Positions 52,180 to 60,731 of a stretch of 64,000 nt of DNA are shown here, one piece after another. The number at the start of each line of letters is the position of its first letter. Position 1 is the first letter of the stretch. Position numbers and translations under genes: made by a program. This DNA is from a gamma proteobacterium SS-5 (GTDB lineage: Bacteria; Pseudomonadota; Gammaproteobacteria; Chromatiales; Chromatiaceae), in assembly GCA_009497875.2 (NCBI GenBank), contig CP032508.2, forward strand, positions 558,001 through 622,000, written 5' to 3'. Under the pieces are notes generated by a model. The model had not been told where the DNA came from and did not search any database. It worked only from the letters and a program-made list of their open reading frames with translations.

Positions 52180-52320
52180 GAGACAGGGGACAGATGACAG
52201 AGGACAGAGGGTGAGGGGCTGAGGACGGAGGTCAGAAGACAGAGGGCGTGCCTTGGTGTTGCTCCGCGCCGCCGCACAGCGACGCAAAAATCTGTCTTCC
52301 GTCCTCCGTCTTCTGTCCTC
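52180..52320. repeat. Purine-rich GGACAGAGGACGGAGG repeat with inverted arms
   Basis: AGGAGACAGGGGACAGATGACAGAGGACAGAGG on the tmcA side, and CTGTCTTCCGTCCTCCGTCTTCTGTCCTCAGC on the flagellin side, form imperfect inverted arms around about 50 bases. The same unit occurs at 60626-60658 (GGCGGAGGACAGAGGACGGAGGACAGAAGAC) and about 27885-27902. It covers the expected start of tmcA and reaches the flagellin stop. Confidence 0.6.
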
Positions 52321-53149
52321 AGCCCAGCAGCCCGGACACCAACTGGGCATTGATGTTGCTGGCCTGGCCCATCATGGCGGCGGAGGATTGTTGCAGGATC
52401 TGGCCGCTGGTCATGCTGGAGGTTTCGCGGGCAAAGTCGGCATCCATGATGCGGCCCTCCGCCCTTGCCTGGGCCTCGGACATGCTCTGCAGGTTGCTGA
52501 TTACGGAGTCCATGCGATTGGCGCTAGCACCGATCTCGGCCTGGGTCGAGGCGACCTGATCCATGGCGGTATCCAGGGAACCCAGTGCCGCGCTGGCGTC
52601 GGCGGCGGTGCCTATGGAGAAGCTGCTGTCCAGCACGTTGCTCAGGTCCGATTGGAGGTTGCCGGTAGGTACGCTCAGGGTATCGCCATTGTTGGCCCCC
52701 ACCTGAATTTCCACTGAATCCCCTGAGGTGAACAAGGGTTTGCCATTGAAGGTGGCGTTGCCGAGGGTATCGCTGACCTGGCTTTGCAGCTGAGAGAACT
52801 CCTGCTGCATCATGGCCCGGTCGCTGTCGCTGTAGAGGCCGTTGGAGGCCTGCATGGCCAGGTCCCGCATACGCATCAGGCTGTCGTTGACCTCACTGGT
52901 GGCGGCATCGGCCACCCCCAGCATGGAACTGGCATCACCGGCATTGCGCTCGGCCATGTTCATGCCGTTGAACTGGGCCAGCATACGCTGGGCCACCGCC
53001 AGACCGGCGGCATCGTCCTTCGCCTGATTGATGCGCTGGCCGGAGGACATGCGCTGCATGGCCTGTTCCATCTGGTTGTTTGTCTTGTCCATCCGGTTGC
53101 CGGTGAACAGGGACATGGACTGATTGTTGGCGGAAATGCTGGCCACCAT
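52319..53149 (-). CDS. fliC: Flagellin
   Basis: A 276-residue flagellin with only the conserved D0/D1 ends: N-terminal [20 protein letters not shown] and C-terminal [20 protein letters not shown], then the expected hydrophobic ending. There is no long variable D2/D3 region, so a short-type filament. No other flagellar genes are in the window. ACGGAGG lies just upstream of the ATG. No sigma-28 promoter could be confidently placed. Confidence 0.9.
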   Translation of the reverse strand: MVASISANNQSMSLFTGNRMDKTNNQMEQAMQRMSSGQRINQAKDDAAGLAVAQRMLAQFNGMNMAERNAGDASSMLGVADAATSEVNDSLMRMRDLAMQASNGLYSDSDRAMMQQEFSQLQSQVSDTLGNATFNGKPLFTSGDSVEIQVGANNGDTLSVPTGNLQSDLSNVLDSSFSIGTAADASAALGSLDTAMDQVASTQAEIGASANRMDSVISNLQSMSEAQARAEGRIMDADFARETSSMTSGQILQQSSAAMMGQASNINAQLVSGLLG

Positions 53150-53418
53150 CTGAACCTCCGTCTGTGCGTCTGCTAGGGAATGATCCCGGACCGCGCTACC
53201 CCCGCAGGAGGTCTTTGGTCTGGGATGACTGTACCTTCAAGCATAGCAATTTTTTGCCGAAAGTTTCCAGCCGTTTGCCAGGTAAAGGCAAAACTGTGAC
53301 GCAGTACACAGAATGGGGCCGCAGGCTGGTGCTGTTTCCCGCAAATGCCTGGGTTATACTGCCCGGCCAATGTGATGGCCACGATGGCTGCCCCCTCCCC
53401 GACCCCAAGGCCCATCCG

Positions 53419-54342
53419 ATGAAGATCGCCCTGCTCTCGCGCAATCCCAAGCTCTATTCCACCCAGCGCCTGGTGGAAGCCGCCCAAGAGCGCGGCCATG
53501 AGATCCGCGTGCTCGATGCCCTGCGCTGCTACATGAATATCACCATGAACCGCCCCAGCGTACATTACCGAGGCGAGGAGCTGGCCCTCTTCGATGCCGT
53601 GATCCCGCGTATCGGTGCCTCGGTCACCTACTACGGCACCGCCGTGCTGCGCCAGTTCGAGATGATGGGCACCTTCCCGCTCAACGAATCGGTCGCCATC
53701 ACCCGCTCCCGCGACAAGCTGCGCTCCCTGCAACTGCTGTCGCGCAAGGGCCTGGGCCTGCCGGTGACCGGTTTTGCCCACAAGCCGGACGATGTAGAGG
53801 ACCTGATCAAGATGGTCGGCGGCGCGCCGCTGGTGATCAAGCTGCTGGAGGGCACCCAGGGCATAGGCGTGGTGCTGGCGGAGACCCCGCAGGCGGCGGA
53901 GAGCGTGATCGAGGCCTTCATGGGCCTGAAGACCAATATTCTGGTACAGGAGTTCATCAAGGAGGCCGGCGGCTCCGACATACGCTGTTTCGTCATCGGC
54001 GAGAAGGTGGTGGCGAGCATGAAGCGCCAGGGCAAGGAGGGCGAATTCCGCTCCAACCTGCATCGCGGCGGCACCGCCAGCCTGGTGCGGATCAGCCCGG
54101 AGGAGCGCTCAACGGCGGTGCGGGCCGCCAAGACCATGGGCCTGAACGTGGCCGGGGTCGATCTGCTGCGCTCCAACCACGGCCCGGTGGTGATGGAGGT
54201 TAACTCCTCGCCGGGGCTGGAGGGCATAGAGCGGGCCACCGGCAAGGATATCGCCGGGATGCAGATCCAGTTCATCGAAAAGCGCCTGGAAGAGCTGCAC
54301 ACCAGCCGCTCCAATCCGAGCAAGACGCGGGGCCGTGGCTGA
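53419..54342 (+). CDS. rimK: RimK, ribosomal protein S6 glutamate ligase
   Basis: A 307-residue ATP-grasp ligase that adds glutamate residues to the C-terminus of ribosomal protein S6. Start ATG 53419 ([20 protein letters not shown]). Seen: [48 protein letters not shown] and [14 protein letters not shown]. The frame extends upstream to 53164 without homology. Its stop overlaps the next ATG (TGATG). Confidence 0.93.
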   Translation: MKIALLSRNPKLYSTQRLVEAAQERGHEIRVLDALRCYMNITMNRPSVHYRGEELALFDAVIPRIGASVTYYGTAVLRQFEMMGTFPLNESVAITRSRDKLRSLQLLSRKGLGLPVTGFAHKPDDVEDLIKMVGGAPLVIKLLEGTQGIGVVLAETPQAAESVIEAFMGLKTNILVQEFIKEAGGSDIRCFVIGEKVVASMKRQGKEGEFRSNLHRGGTASLVRISPEERSTAVRAAKTMGLNVAGVDLLRSNHGPVVMEVNSSPGLEGIERATGKDIAGMQIQFIEKRLEELHTSRSNPSKTRGRG

Positions 54343-55379
54343 TGCGCAAGGCCTTTGAGCTGCTCGGCCAGCAGGTCCCTGCCGGTAGCCGCCGGGTCGT
54401 CGAGCTGCCCATGCCCAAGCTCAACTCCCACAGCCAGCTGGGCATGCCGGTACATGTCATCCACGGCCGTCAACCAGGCCCCGCGCTCTTTGTCAGCGCC
54501 GCCATCCACGGCGATGAACTCAATGGCATAGAGATCATTCGCCGGGTACTGGCCAGCAAGACAGTATCCCGTCTCCGTGGCACCCTGATCGCGGTGCCCG
54601 TGGTCAATGTCTATGGCCTGATCCAGGAGAGCCGCTACCTGCCTGACCGACGTGATCTCAACCGCTCCTTCCCCGGCTCTGACCACGGCTCCCTGGCGGC
54701 GCGTCTGGCCGATCTGTTCATGCAGGAGATAGTGCAGCGCAGCAGCCACGGCATCGACCTGCACACCGGCTCCCTGCACCGCAACAACCTGCCGCAGATC
54801 CGCGCCAATCTGGACAACCCGGAAACCCTGCGCCTGGCCCACTGCTTCGGCGTGCCGGTGCTGCTCAACTCCCTGCTGCGGGATGGTTCCCTGCGTCAGG
54901 CCGCCTGTGAGCGCGGCGTGCCCATTCTGCTCTACGAGGCCGGCGAGGCCCTGCGCTTCGACGAGCTGGCGATTCGCGCCGGTTACAGCGGGGTGCTCAA
55001 TGTGATGCGTGAGCTGGGCATGTTGACCGCCCCGCGCAACCGACCCAGGCCCAAGCGGCCGCCCTTCATCGCCCGCAGCAGCAAATGGGTAAGGGCACCG
55101 GACAGCGGGATGTTGCGCACCCGGGTGGCGCTGGGGGCCTCGGTGGCGGTGGGGGACCTGCTTGGCTTTGTCGATGACCCTTCCAGCGGCAGCCGCGAGG
55201 AGATCCGCGCCGAATATGCCGGGGTCGTCATCGGCCGCCTGGAGATGCCGCTGGTACACGAGGGCGATGCCATTTTTCACATCGCCCGCTACAAGGATGA
55301 GATCGCCGAGGTCAGCGAGCAGGTGGAGAGCTTTCAGGCCAACTATGCCCAGATCATCGAACCCGGAGCCAACCCATGA
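54342..55379 (+). CDS. Succinylglutamate desuccinylase/aspartoacylase-family zinc hydrolase
   Basis: A 345-residue M14-like amidohydrolase. [16 protein letters not shown] supplies the zinc His and Glu, [20 protein letters not shown] the third ligand and substrate-binding Arg/Asn, and [12 protein letters not shown] the catalytic Glu. It is fused translationally between rimK (1-base overlap) and a rimB-like gene (4-base overlap). That suggests it acts on amide-linked glutamate or a related acyl-amino acid in the same pathway. Substrate unknown. Confidence 0.85.
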   Translation: MRKAFELLGQQVPAGSRRVVELPMPKLNSHSQLGMPVHVIHGRQPGPALFVSAAIHGDELNGIEIIRRVLASKTVSRLRGTLIAVPVVNVYGLIQESRYLPDRRDLNRSFPGSDHGSLAARLADLFMQEIVQRSSHGIDLHTGSLHRNNLPQIRANLDNPETLRLAHCFGVPVLLNSLLRDGSLRQAACERGVPILLYEAGEALRFDELAIRAGYSGVLNVMRELGMLTAPRNRPRPKRPPFIARSSKWVRAPDSGMLRTRVALGASVAVGDLLGFVDDPSSGSREEIRAEYAGVVIGRLEMPLVHEGDAIFHIARYKDEIAEVSEQVESFQANYAQIIEPGANP

Positions 55380-55822
55380 ACCTGTCCGTGCTCGGCTGGC
55401 GCGAATGGCTGGGGCTGCCCGAGCTGGGCATAGCCCAGATCAAGGCCAAGGTGGACACCGGCGCGCGCAGCTCCTGTCTGCACGCCTTCTTTGTCGAGCG
55501 TTTCCGCCAGCAGGGCCGGGACTTCGTCCGCTTTGGCGTGCATCCGCTGCAAAAGAGCAGGGAACAGGCAGTGATCTGCCAGGCCCCATTGCTCGATCAG
55601 CGTATCGTCTCCGACTCCGGCGGCCATCGCGAGCAGCGCTGCGTGATCCAAACCCCGGTGCTCATAGGCCAGGCCCGGCACCCGATCGAGATCACCCTCA
55701 GCGACCGCGACAGTATGCGCTTTCGCATGTTGCTCGGCCGCACCGCCCTGATCGGCCGCTATCAGGTCGATCCCCAGGCCTCCTACCTCAGCGGCAAGCC
55801 TGTCCTCCCACCTTCGATCTGA
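55376..55822 (+). CDS. RimB-like retropepsin (DUF785, ATP-dependent zinc protease family)
   Basis: A 148-residue protein with the aspartic-protease motif [14 protein letters not shown] and [15 protein letters not shown] at the C-terminus, the two hallmarks of the DUF785/RimB retropepsin-like family. RimB-type proteins cleave or regulate RimK-modified S6 in pseudomonads. It is third in the rimK operon with ATGA overlap, so it probably trims the glutamate tail added by RimK. Confidence 0.85.
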   Translation: MNLSVLGWREWLGLPELGIAQIKAKVDTGARSSCLHAFFVERFRQQGRDFVRFGVHPLQKSREQAVICQAPLLDQRIVSDSGGHREQRCVIQTPVLIGQARHPIEITLSDRDSMRFRMLLGRTALIGRYQVDPQASYLSGKPVLPPSI

Positions 55823-55832
55823 GCCGAAGCGA

Positions 55833-56450
55833 TCAACCCGCCTGAGCGACGCGGGTATCCTCTGTGTCACCGCCTGGGCGTTTGATGAAATACACATCCT
55901 TGAGGTTGTAGGCCTTGTAGCGGCCGGGCTTGCGTCGGCCCTCGCCGCCGTAGCTGAGCACCTTGCCGATCTTCCGGTCGAAGTCGATCCAGTGGACAAA
56001 GATGCCACTGTGCCCGACGCGGTTGTAGGAGTGATTGACGAAATAGAGCCAATCGCCAGGGCGGATTTGCCCAGGCTTGGCGTAGGGGCCCTGCTTCCTG
56101 CCCTTGAACAGGATGCGATTGTTGTCGCCATAACCGGCACGGTGAAACACGGTATTGATCCAGTTCCAGCAGCTGCCGCGGATAATGGCCCGCTCCTCCA
56201 GCGCCAGCTTGCGCCCGGTGCGCAACACCTCCCGCGCCGCTGGTGCCGCCTGCACCTCGGCCAGCACCACCTCGCCCAGAGCAGGGTCTGTAGCCTGCCC
56301 CTTGCCTGTAGCGGCCCTGGCGGCTGGGGTCAGGGCCGCCACCATGGGTTGGACCACCGGCCTCAGCACCGGGCCGGACAGGTCCAGATCGGTGCGGGTG
56401 CAGCCTGAGAGCAGGCCAAGCAGCAAGACTGGGTATAGGTAAATCTTCAT
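55833..56450 (-). CDS. Lipoprotein with NlpC/P60- or CHAP-like domain
   Basis: A 205-residue lipoprotein: MKIYLYPVLLLGLLSGCTRT gives a signal peptide with lipobox Cys 17. After a Pro/Ala linker, RGSCWNWINTVFHRAGYG and PGDWLYFVNHSYNRVGHSGI followed by FVHWID have the Cys ... His arrangement of cysteine peptidases or amidases acting on the cell wall. This is an inference from pattern. The start ATG 56450 overlaps the membrane-protein stop by 4 bp. Confidence 0.75.
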   Translation of the reverse strand: MKIYLYPVLLLGLLSGCTRTDLDLSGPVLRPVVQPMVAALTPAARAATGKGQATDPALGEVVLAEVQAAPAAREVLRTGRKLALEERAIIRGSCWNWINTVFHRAGYGDNNRILFKGRKQGPYAKPGQIRPGDWLYFVNHSYNRVGHSGIFVHWIDFDRKIGKVLSYGGEGRRKPGRYKAYNLKDVYFIKRPGGDTEDTRVAQAG

Positions 56451-57115
56451 TTGCCACGCAGGTATTCTTCGTCGCGGAAAGAATAAACCCACTCCGGCTT
56501 GAATACCACCAGCAGGGTGATGATCCAGCCATTGAGCACGGCCTCGGGGAAGAACATGATAGGAAAAAAGGGCAGCAGGCTGTCTTCCAGGGCGGCGTAG
56601 CTGGTCACCCCGCTGGCCGCCAGCAGGGCGGCGGACAGGTAGCCGCAGAGCATACCGGTGAGACCACCGGCGACAAAGGCATTGATGAAGACGAAGACAA
56701 AGAAATGCCGGGGCAGGAACTGGCGCACCAGCAGCAGGAACAGATAACTGATGGAGACAGGTGCCAGGGCCACGGTGATCAGGCTGAAGGGGAAGGCGGC
56801 CCAGTCGTTCCAGCCGGCCAGGGTGACCCCGAGCAGGGCCAGGCTGGCACCGAGCAGGCCCAGGGCCCAGCCCTGCATCAGGGTCAGGGCGGTAACGCCC
56901 AGCAGATGAAACTCAAGCCCGGCACTGACCTCGGTACGCAACAGCCAGAGCATCATCAGGCCGACGATGGCCGCCAGCCAGCCGTTGCCCCGCGCGGGAT
57001 CGGCCATCAGCGCCCGCCAGGGGGCAAAGCGGATCGCCGCCGCCAGCAGCAGGCCCATGGCCAGCAGGGTGCCCCACCAGAGCGCGGGGCTGAACAAGTT
57101 TCCGGTAAATTCCAT
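56447..57115 (-). CDS. CbiM-like energy-coupling membrane protein (COG3235 type)
   Basis: A 222-residue integral membrane protein with about six hydrophobic segments. The block LEFHLLGVTALTLMQGWALG and FINAFVAGGLTGMLCGYLSA, with FFPEAVLNGWIITLLVVFKP near the end, resemble CbiM/ECF-type permeases of the COG3235 group. Transport substrate unknown; there is no ATPase or CbiQ-like partner nearby. Start ATG 57115 (MEFTGNLFSPALWWG); the longer frame passes through a repeat unit at 57148-57184. Confidence 0.75.
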   Translation of the reverse strand: MEFTGNLFSPALWWGTLLAMGLLLAAAIRFAPWRALMADPARGNGWLAAIVGLMMLWLLRTEVSAGLEFHLLGVTALTLMQGWALGLLGASLALLGVTLAGWNDWAAFPFSLITVALAPVSISYLFLLLVRQFLPRHFFVFVFINAFVAGGLTGMLCGYLSAALLAASGVTSYAALEDSLLPFFPIMFFPEAVLNGWIITLLVVFKPEWVYSFRDEEYLRGK

Positions 57116-57147
57116 ACAGCTTGGCCGTTGCAGTCTAAACCCAGATT

Positions 57148-57184
57148 GTAGCCCGGATGGAGGCGATAGCCGGAATCCGGGGTT
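57148..57184. repeat. TAGCCCGGATGGAG...GGAATCCGGGG repeat
   Basis: TTGTAGCCCGGATGGAGGCG then ATAGCCGGAATCCGGGG, an imperfect palindrome. Related copies: 13632-13663, 15833-15853, 21747-21779 and 49206-49238. This is a widespread dispersed repeat type in environmental gammaproteobacteria. Confidence 0.6.
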
Positions 57185-57238
57185 GTCGCCAGGCATGGCC
57201 CATGCCTACCCCGTTGCGCCTTAGAGCCAGCGCAAACC

Positions 57239-58423
57239 TCAGACCTCCTCCGGCAGGGGCTCGGGCACCCGTGGCAGGTGGAAGGCGATGACCAGGGTGG
57301 CGAGCATCACCGTCAGGCCCAGCAGGCCCAGGGCTATTGCTGGATTGGCTTGCTGGGCGGCGGCCCAGGTGTAGAGACCAACCCCTGCCAGCATGGCCAG
57401 GTTCTCGAAGAAGTTCTGGATCGCCACCGCGTTGCCGGCGCCGATGGCACGGTGGCCGATCTCCTGCAGGGTGGCGTTGAGTGGCACCAGAAACAGGCCG
57501 CCGCTGATACCGATCAGGCTCAGGGTGATGGCGGCGCTGGCGCTGTTCTGCATCAGCCCCAGCAGCAGGATCAGGGCACCCATCAGATAGGCCGCCATGC
57601 GCGCCCGGCGCAGCAGCTGCGCCGGGATCAGGCGCGGGGCCAGGGCGGCGCCGGCCACCACCCCCAGGGCCAGCCAGAGGGTCAGGCCGCCGATCTGCGC
57701 CGAGCTGTTCATGCCCAGCACCAGCGCCGCCCAGCCCACCAGGGCCACCCGCAGCACCGCCGCCGCGCCCCAGAACAGGGCCGCGCCGAGCAGGCTGAAG
57801 CGGGCCCTGCCGGTCTGTAGAAAGCGCCGGGTACGGCCGATGAAATGGCGCAGGGGCTGGGGCTCGGCACCCCGTGCGGGCAGCCGGGGCAACAGCAGGG
57901 CGATGCCGATGGAGGCGGCAAAGCTGGCGATGATCAACAGCAGGGCCAGGTCGATGGAATGGTCCGCCAGCTTGCCGCCCACCAGGGTGCCCAGCACGAT
58001 GGCGACTATGGTGGAACCCTCGATCAGGGCATTGGCCTTGACCAGCTGGTTGCTGCCCACCATCTCCGGCAAGATGCCGTACTTGGCCGGGCCATAGACG
58101 GCGGCCCCGGCCCCCACCAGGGCGTAGGCCAGCAGGGGGTCGGTACCGAGCAGGATCAGGGCGGTGCCGAGCAGCTTGAGCAGGTTGCCGGCCAGCAGTA
58201 CCTGCGGCTTGGGCCAGGCATCCGCCAGCTGCCCCACCCAGGGGGCGAGCAGCACTGGGGCGATGAGAAACACGCTCTGCAGCGCCGGAATGTACCAGCC
58301 GCTGGCCATGCCCACCTGCAGGGCCATGGCGATGGCGGTGAACAGGATGGCGTTATCGGCGAAGGCGGTCAGAAACTGCGCCGCCATCAGGGTATGCAGG
58401 GGCTGGGTAGGCAGGGATTTCAT
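57239..58423 (-). CDS. lplT: Lysophospholipid transporter LplT
   Basis: A 394-residue major-facilitator transporter with about 12 membrane segments. It imports lysophosphatidylethanolamine across the inner membrane for re-acylation. FLTAFADNAILFTAIAMALQ, LLAPWVGQLADAWPKPQVLL and AAVYGPAKYGILPEMVGSNQ are typical LplT blocks. It lies three bases downstream of aas, its known functional partner. Confidence 0.93.
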   Translation of the reverse strand: MKSLPTQPLHTLMAAQFLTAFADNAILFTAIAMALQVGMASGWYIPALQSVFLIAPVLLAPWVGQLADAWPKPQVLLAGNLLKLLGTALILLGTDPLLAYALVGAGAAVYGPAKYGILPEMVGSNQLVKANALIEGSTIVAIVLGTLVGGKLADHSIDLALLLIIASFAASIGIALLLPRLPARGAEPQPLRHFIGRTRRFLQTGRARFSLLGAALFWGAAAVLRVALVGWAALVLGMNSSAQIGGLTLWLALGVVAGAALAPRLIPAQLLRRARMAAYLMGALILLLGLMQNSASAAITLSLIGISGGLFLVPLNATLQEIGHRAIGAGNAVAIQNFFENLAMLAGVGLYTWAAAQQANPAIALGLLGLTVMLATLVIAFHLPRVPEPLPEEV

Positions 58424-58426
58424 GGC

Positions 58427-60565
58427 TTATTCTCCTGTCAGGGCCAGCTGGCTCAGGCTGGGGTAGTCGATCTTGCCGGTGGCCAGCAGGGGGATCTTAT
58501 CCAGCCGGATCAGGCTGCGGGGGACATGTAGCTCACTCACCCCCTGAGCGCGGGCGTACTGGCCCAGGGCGGCGCGTTCGGCCTCCGGCTGGGTGGTGAA
58601 CAGCACCAGCTGTTCGCCCTTGCGCGCATCCGGGCGGCTGACCACGGCGTGCTCCGCCGCTGGCCAGAGGCCCTTGGCCAGCTCCTCCACCAGCCCCAGG
58701 GAGACCATCTCACCGGCGATCTTGGCAAAGCGCTTGGCCCGACCGAGGATATGGATGAAGCCATCGCCATCCACCTCGACGATATCGCCGGTGTCGTACC
58801 AGCCCCCCGCCGGGGCCACCAGCTGGCCGGGTTGCTCGGCCAGCAGATAGCCGAGCATGACATTGGGCCCGCGCACCCGCAGACGACCGCCGCGCTCCAC
58901 CCCAGGCACAGGGTCCAGCACCCAGTCGATGCCGGGCAGGAAGCGGCCCACGGTGCCGGAGCGAGCCGCCATGGCGCTATTGACGGCGATCACCGGGCTG
59001 GTCTCGGTGGCGCCATAGCCCTCCAGGATGCGCTTGCCGAATTTGTGCATCCACAGCTCGCGGGTCTCCGGGGTCAGCTTCTCGGCCCCGGCGAAGACGT
59101 ATCTCAGGCTATAGAAATCATAGGGATGGGCATGGCGGGCATAACCGGCCAGAAAGCTGTTGGTGCCGAACAGTATGGTGGCGCCGGTGTCGTAGGCCAC
59201 CTCGGGCACCATGCGGTAGTGCAGCGGCGAGGGGTAGAGAAAGCACCGCAGGCCATTGAGCAGGGGTAGCAGGGTGGCGGCGGTGAGGCCAAAGGAGTGG
59301 AACAGGGGCAGTGCGTTGCACACCAGATCCCTGGGTGAAAAATCCACCCTTGCGGCCATCTGCGCCTGATTGCTGAGCAGGTTGTGATGGGACAGCACCA
59401 CGCCCTTGGGCGCGCCCTCGGAGCCGGAGGTGAACAGCACCACGGCGGGGTTCTGGCTGTTGCCTCGGCCCGCCGCCGGGTAGAGACCCAGCCGGGCGCG
59501 CAGCCAGCCGCCAAGCTTGTCGCCCAGGCCGATCTGTTCGGCCAGATCTTCCAGATAGATGATTTGGATGTCCGCGCCCAGCTCGGTCAGGGTCGCCTCC
59601 AGCTTGGCCATCTGGGCAAAGCGGCGCGAGCTGAAGAGGACGCGCACGCCAGCGGTGGCGCAGGCGCTGCGCAGGGCGCGGCTGCCCAGGGTGAAGTTGA
59701 GCATGGCCGGGGTGCGGCCCTGGCCGCTGAGGGCGAAAAACAGTACCACGGCGGCATTGGACGACGGCAGCAGCAGGCCCACCCGATCCCCCGCCGTGGT
59801 CCACTGGTCGAGCTTGCCGCCGAGGATCAGGCTGCGCGTGATCAGGTCGTTGTAGCTCAGGGGCTTGCGCTGTATGTCCTCCAGCACCGGATGACCGCCG
59901 CCGTGGACGCGGCGGGCATCCAGCAGGGCCTGGAACAGGGTCTTATCGCGCTGGCTGGTGTGAAACAGCATCCGCGCCATCAACTCGCCCAGCTCATCGC
60001 CCAAGGCGCGACGGCGGGCCCGGCCACGGATCGCAAGCCCAGCGCCCAGGTATTGGGGGGCGAGCAGGCTGATGCGCACCGGCGGGAACCAGCGCAGACG
60101 GTAGATGCCCTTGAGGTAGGAGAAGGGGGTGTACTGGGGGCCATCCAGACGTACTGGTAGCAGCGGGGCCTTGGCCCGGTCGGCGGCCATGGCGGCACCG
60201 TCATAGACCTTCATCAGGGCGCCGGTGCGGGTGATGCGGCCCTCGGGGAAGATCACCACCTGCTCATCGGCCTTGAGATGGCGGATCAGGGTCTTGATCG
60301 AGATGGGGTTGGTGGGGTCCATGGGCAGCAGCCGCACCAAGCCGTGGAAGGGCCGCATCCACCAGCGCTGGGCCACCAGGGTATTGATGGCGAACACCGG
60401 CCGACCGGGCAGGAACAGGGCCAGCAGCAGGGCGTCCAGATAGGAGGTGTGGTTGGCGATGATCAGGGCGCGGCCCTGCAGCCGGGCGGCGTGCTCGGCC
60501 CCCTCCAGGCGGACCCGGTACAGGCAGGTAAGCAAAAGTCGCAACAGGGTTTTGAACAGGTTCAT
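58427..60565 (-). CDS. aas: Bifunctional acyl-ACP synthetase / 2-acylglycerophosphoethanolamine acyltransferase
   Basis: A 712-residue two-domain protein. The N-terminal PlsC-type acyltransferase (about residues 1-200) has NHTSYLDALLL (HxxxxD) and VIFPEGRITRTG. The C-terminal AMP-binding domain has VVLFTSGSEGAPKGVVLSH, YGATETSPVI and WYDTGDIVEVDGDGFIHILG. It re-acylates lysophospholipids imported by LplT. The order aas-lplT is as in enterobacteria. Start ATG 60565. Confidence 0.94.
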   Translation of the reverse strand: MNLFKTLLRLLLTCLYRVRLEGAEHAARLQGRALIIANHTSYLDALLLALFLPGRPVFAINTLVAQRWWMRPFHGLVRLLPMDPTNPISIKTLIRHLKADEQVVIFPEGRITRTGALMKVYDGAAMAADRAKAPLLPVRLDGPQYTPFSYLKGIYRLRWFPPVRISLLAPQYLGAGLAIRGRARRRALGDELGELMARMLFHTSQRDKTLFQALLDARRVHGGGHPVLEDIQRKPLSYNDLITRSLILGGKLDQWTTAGDRVGLLLPSSNAAVVLFFALSGQGRTPAMLNFTLGSRALRSACATAGVRVLFSSRRFAQMAKLEATLTELGADIQIIYLEDLAEQIGLGDKLGGWLRARLGLYPAAGRGNSQNPAVVLFTSGSEGAPKGVVLSHHNLLSNQAQMAARVDFSPRDLVCNALPLFHSFGLTAATLLPLLNGLRCFLYPSPLHYRMVPEVAYDTGATILFGTNSFLAGYARHAHPYDFYSLRYVFAGAEKLTPETRELWMHKFGKRILEGYGATETSPVIAVNSAMAARSGTVGRFLPGIDWVLDPVPGVERGGRLRVRGPNVMLGYLLAEQPGQLVAPAGGWYDTGDIVEVDGDGFIHILGRAKRFAKIAGEMVSLGLVEELAKGLWPAAEHAVVSRPDARKGEQLVLFTTQPEAERAALGQYARAQGVSELHVPRSLIRLDKIPLLATGKIDYPSLSQLALTGE

Positions 60566-60625
60566 GGGTGGCTCCGGTTTTGGGGTCTGTGTACCCTTGC
60601 AGTCAATTTCTGTGCCATGTCAGAG

Positions 60626-60658
60626 GGCGGAGGACAGAGGACGGAGGACAGAAGACTG
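60626..60658. repeat. GGAGGACAGAGGACGGAGGACAGAAGAC repeat unit
   Basis: A purine-rich direct-repeat unit in the divergent gap between aas and the sigma-54 activator. It matches the repeat that covers the tmcA start (52180-52320). Confidence 0.5.
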
Positions 60659-60731
60659 ACCGCTTGGGTGCATTTTATGTCATGATGGCATGCAAAATTT
60701 GCCCAAGGTTCTAGCTCAGAGACCCAGCCCC

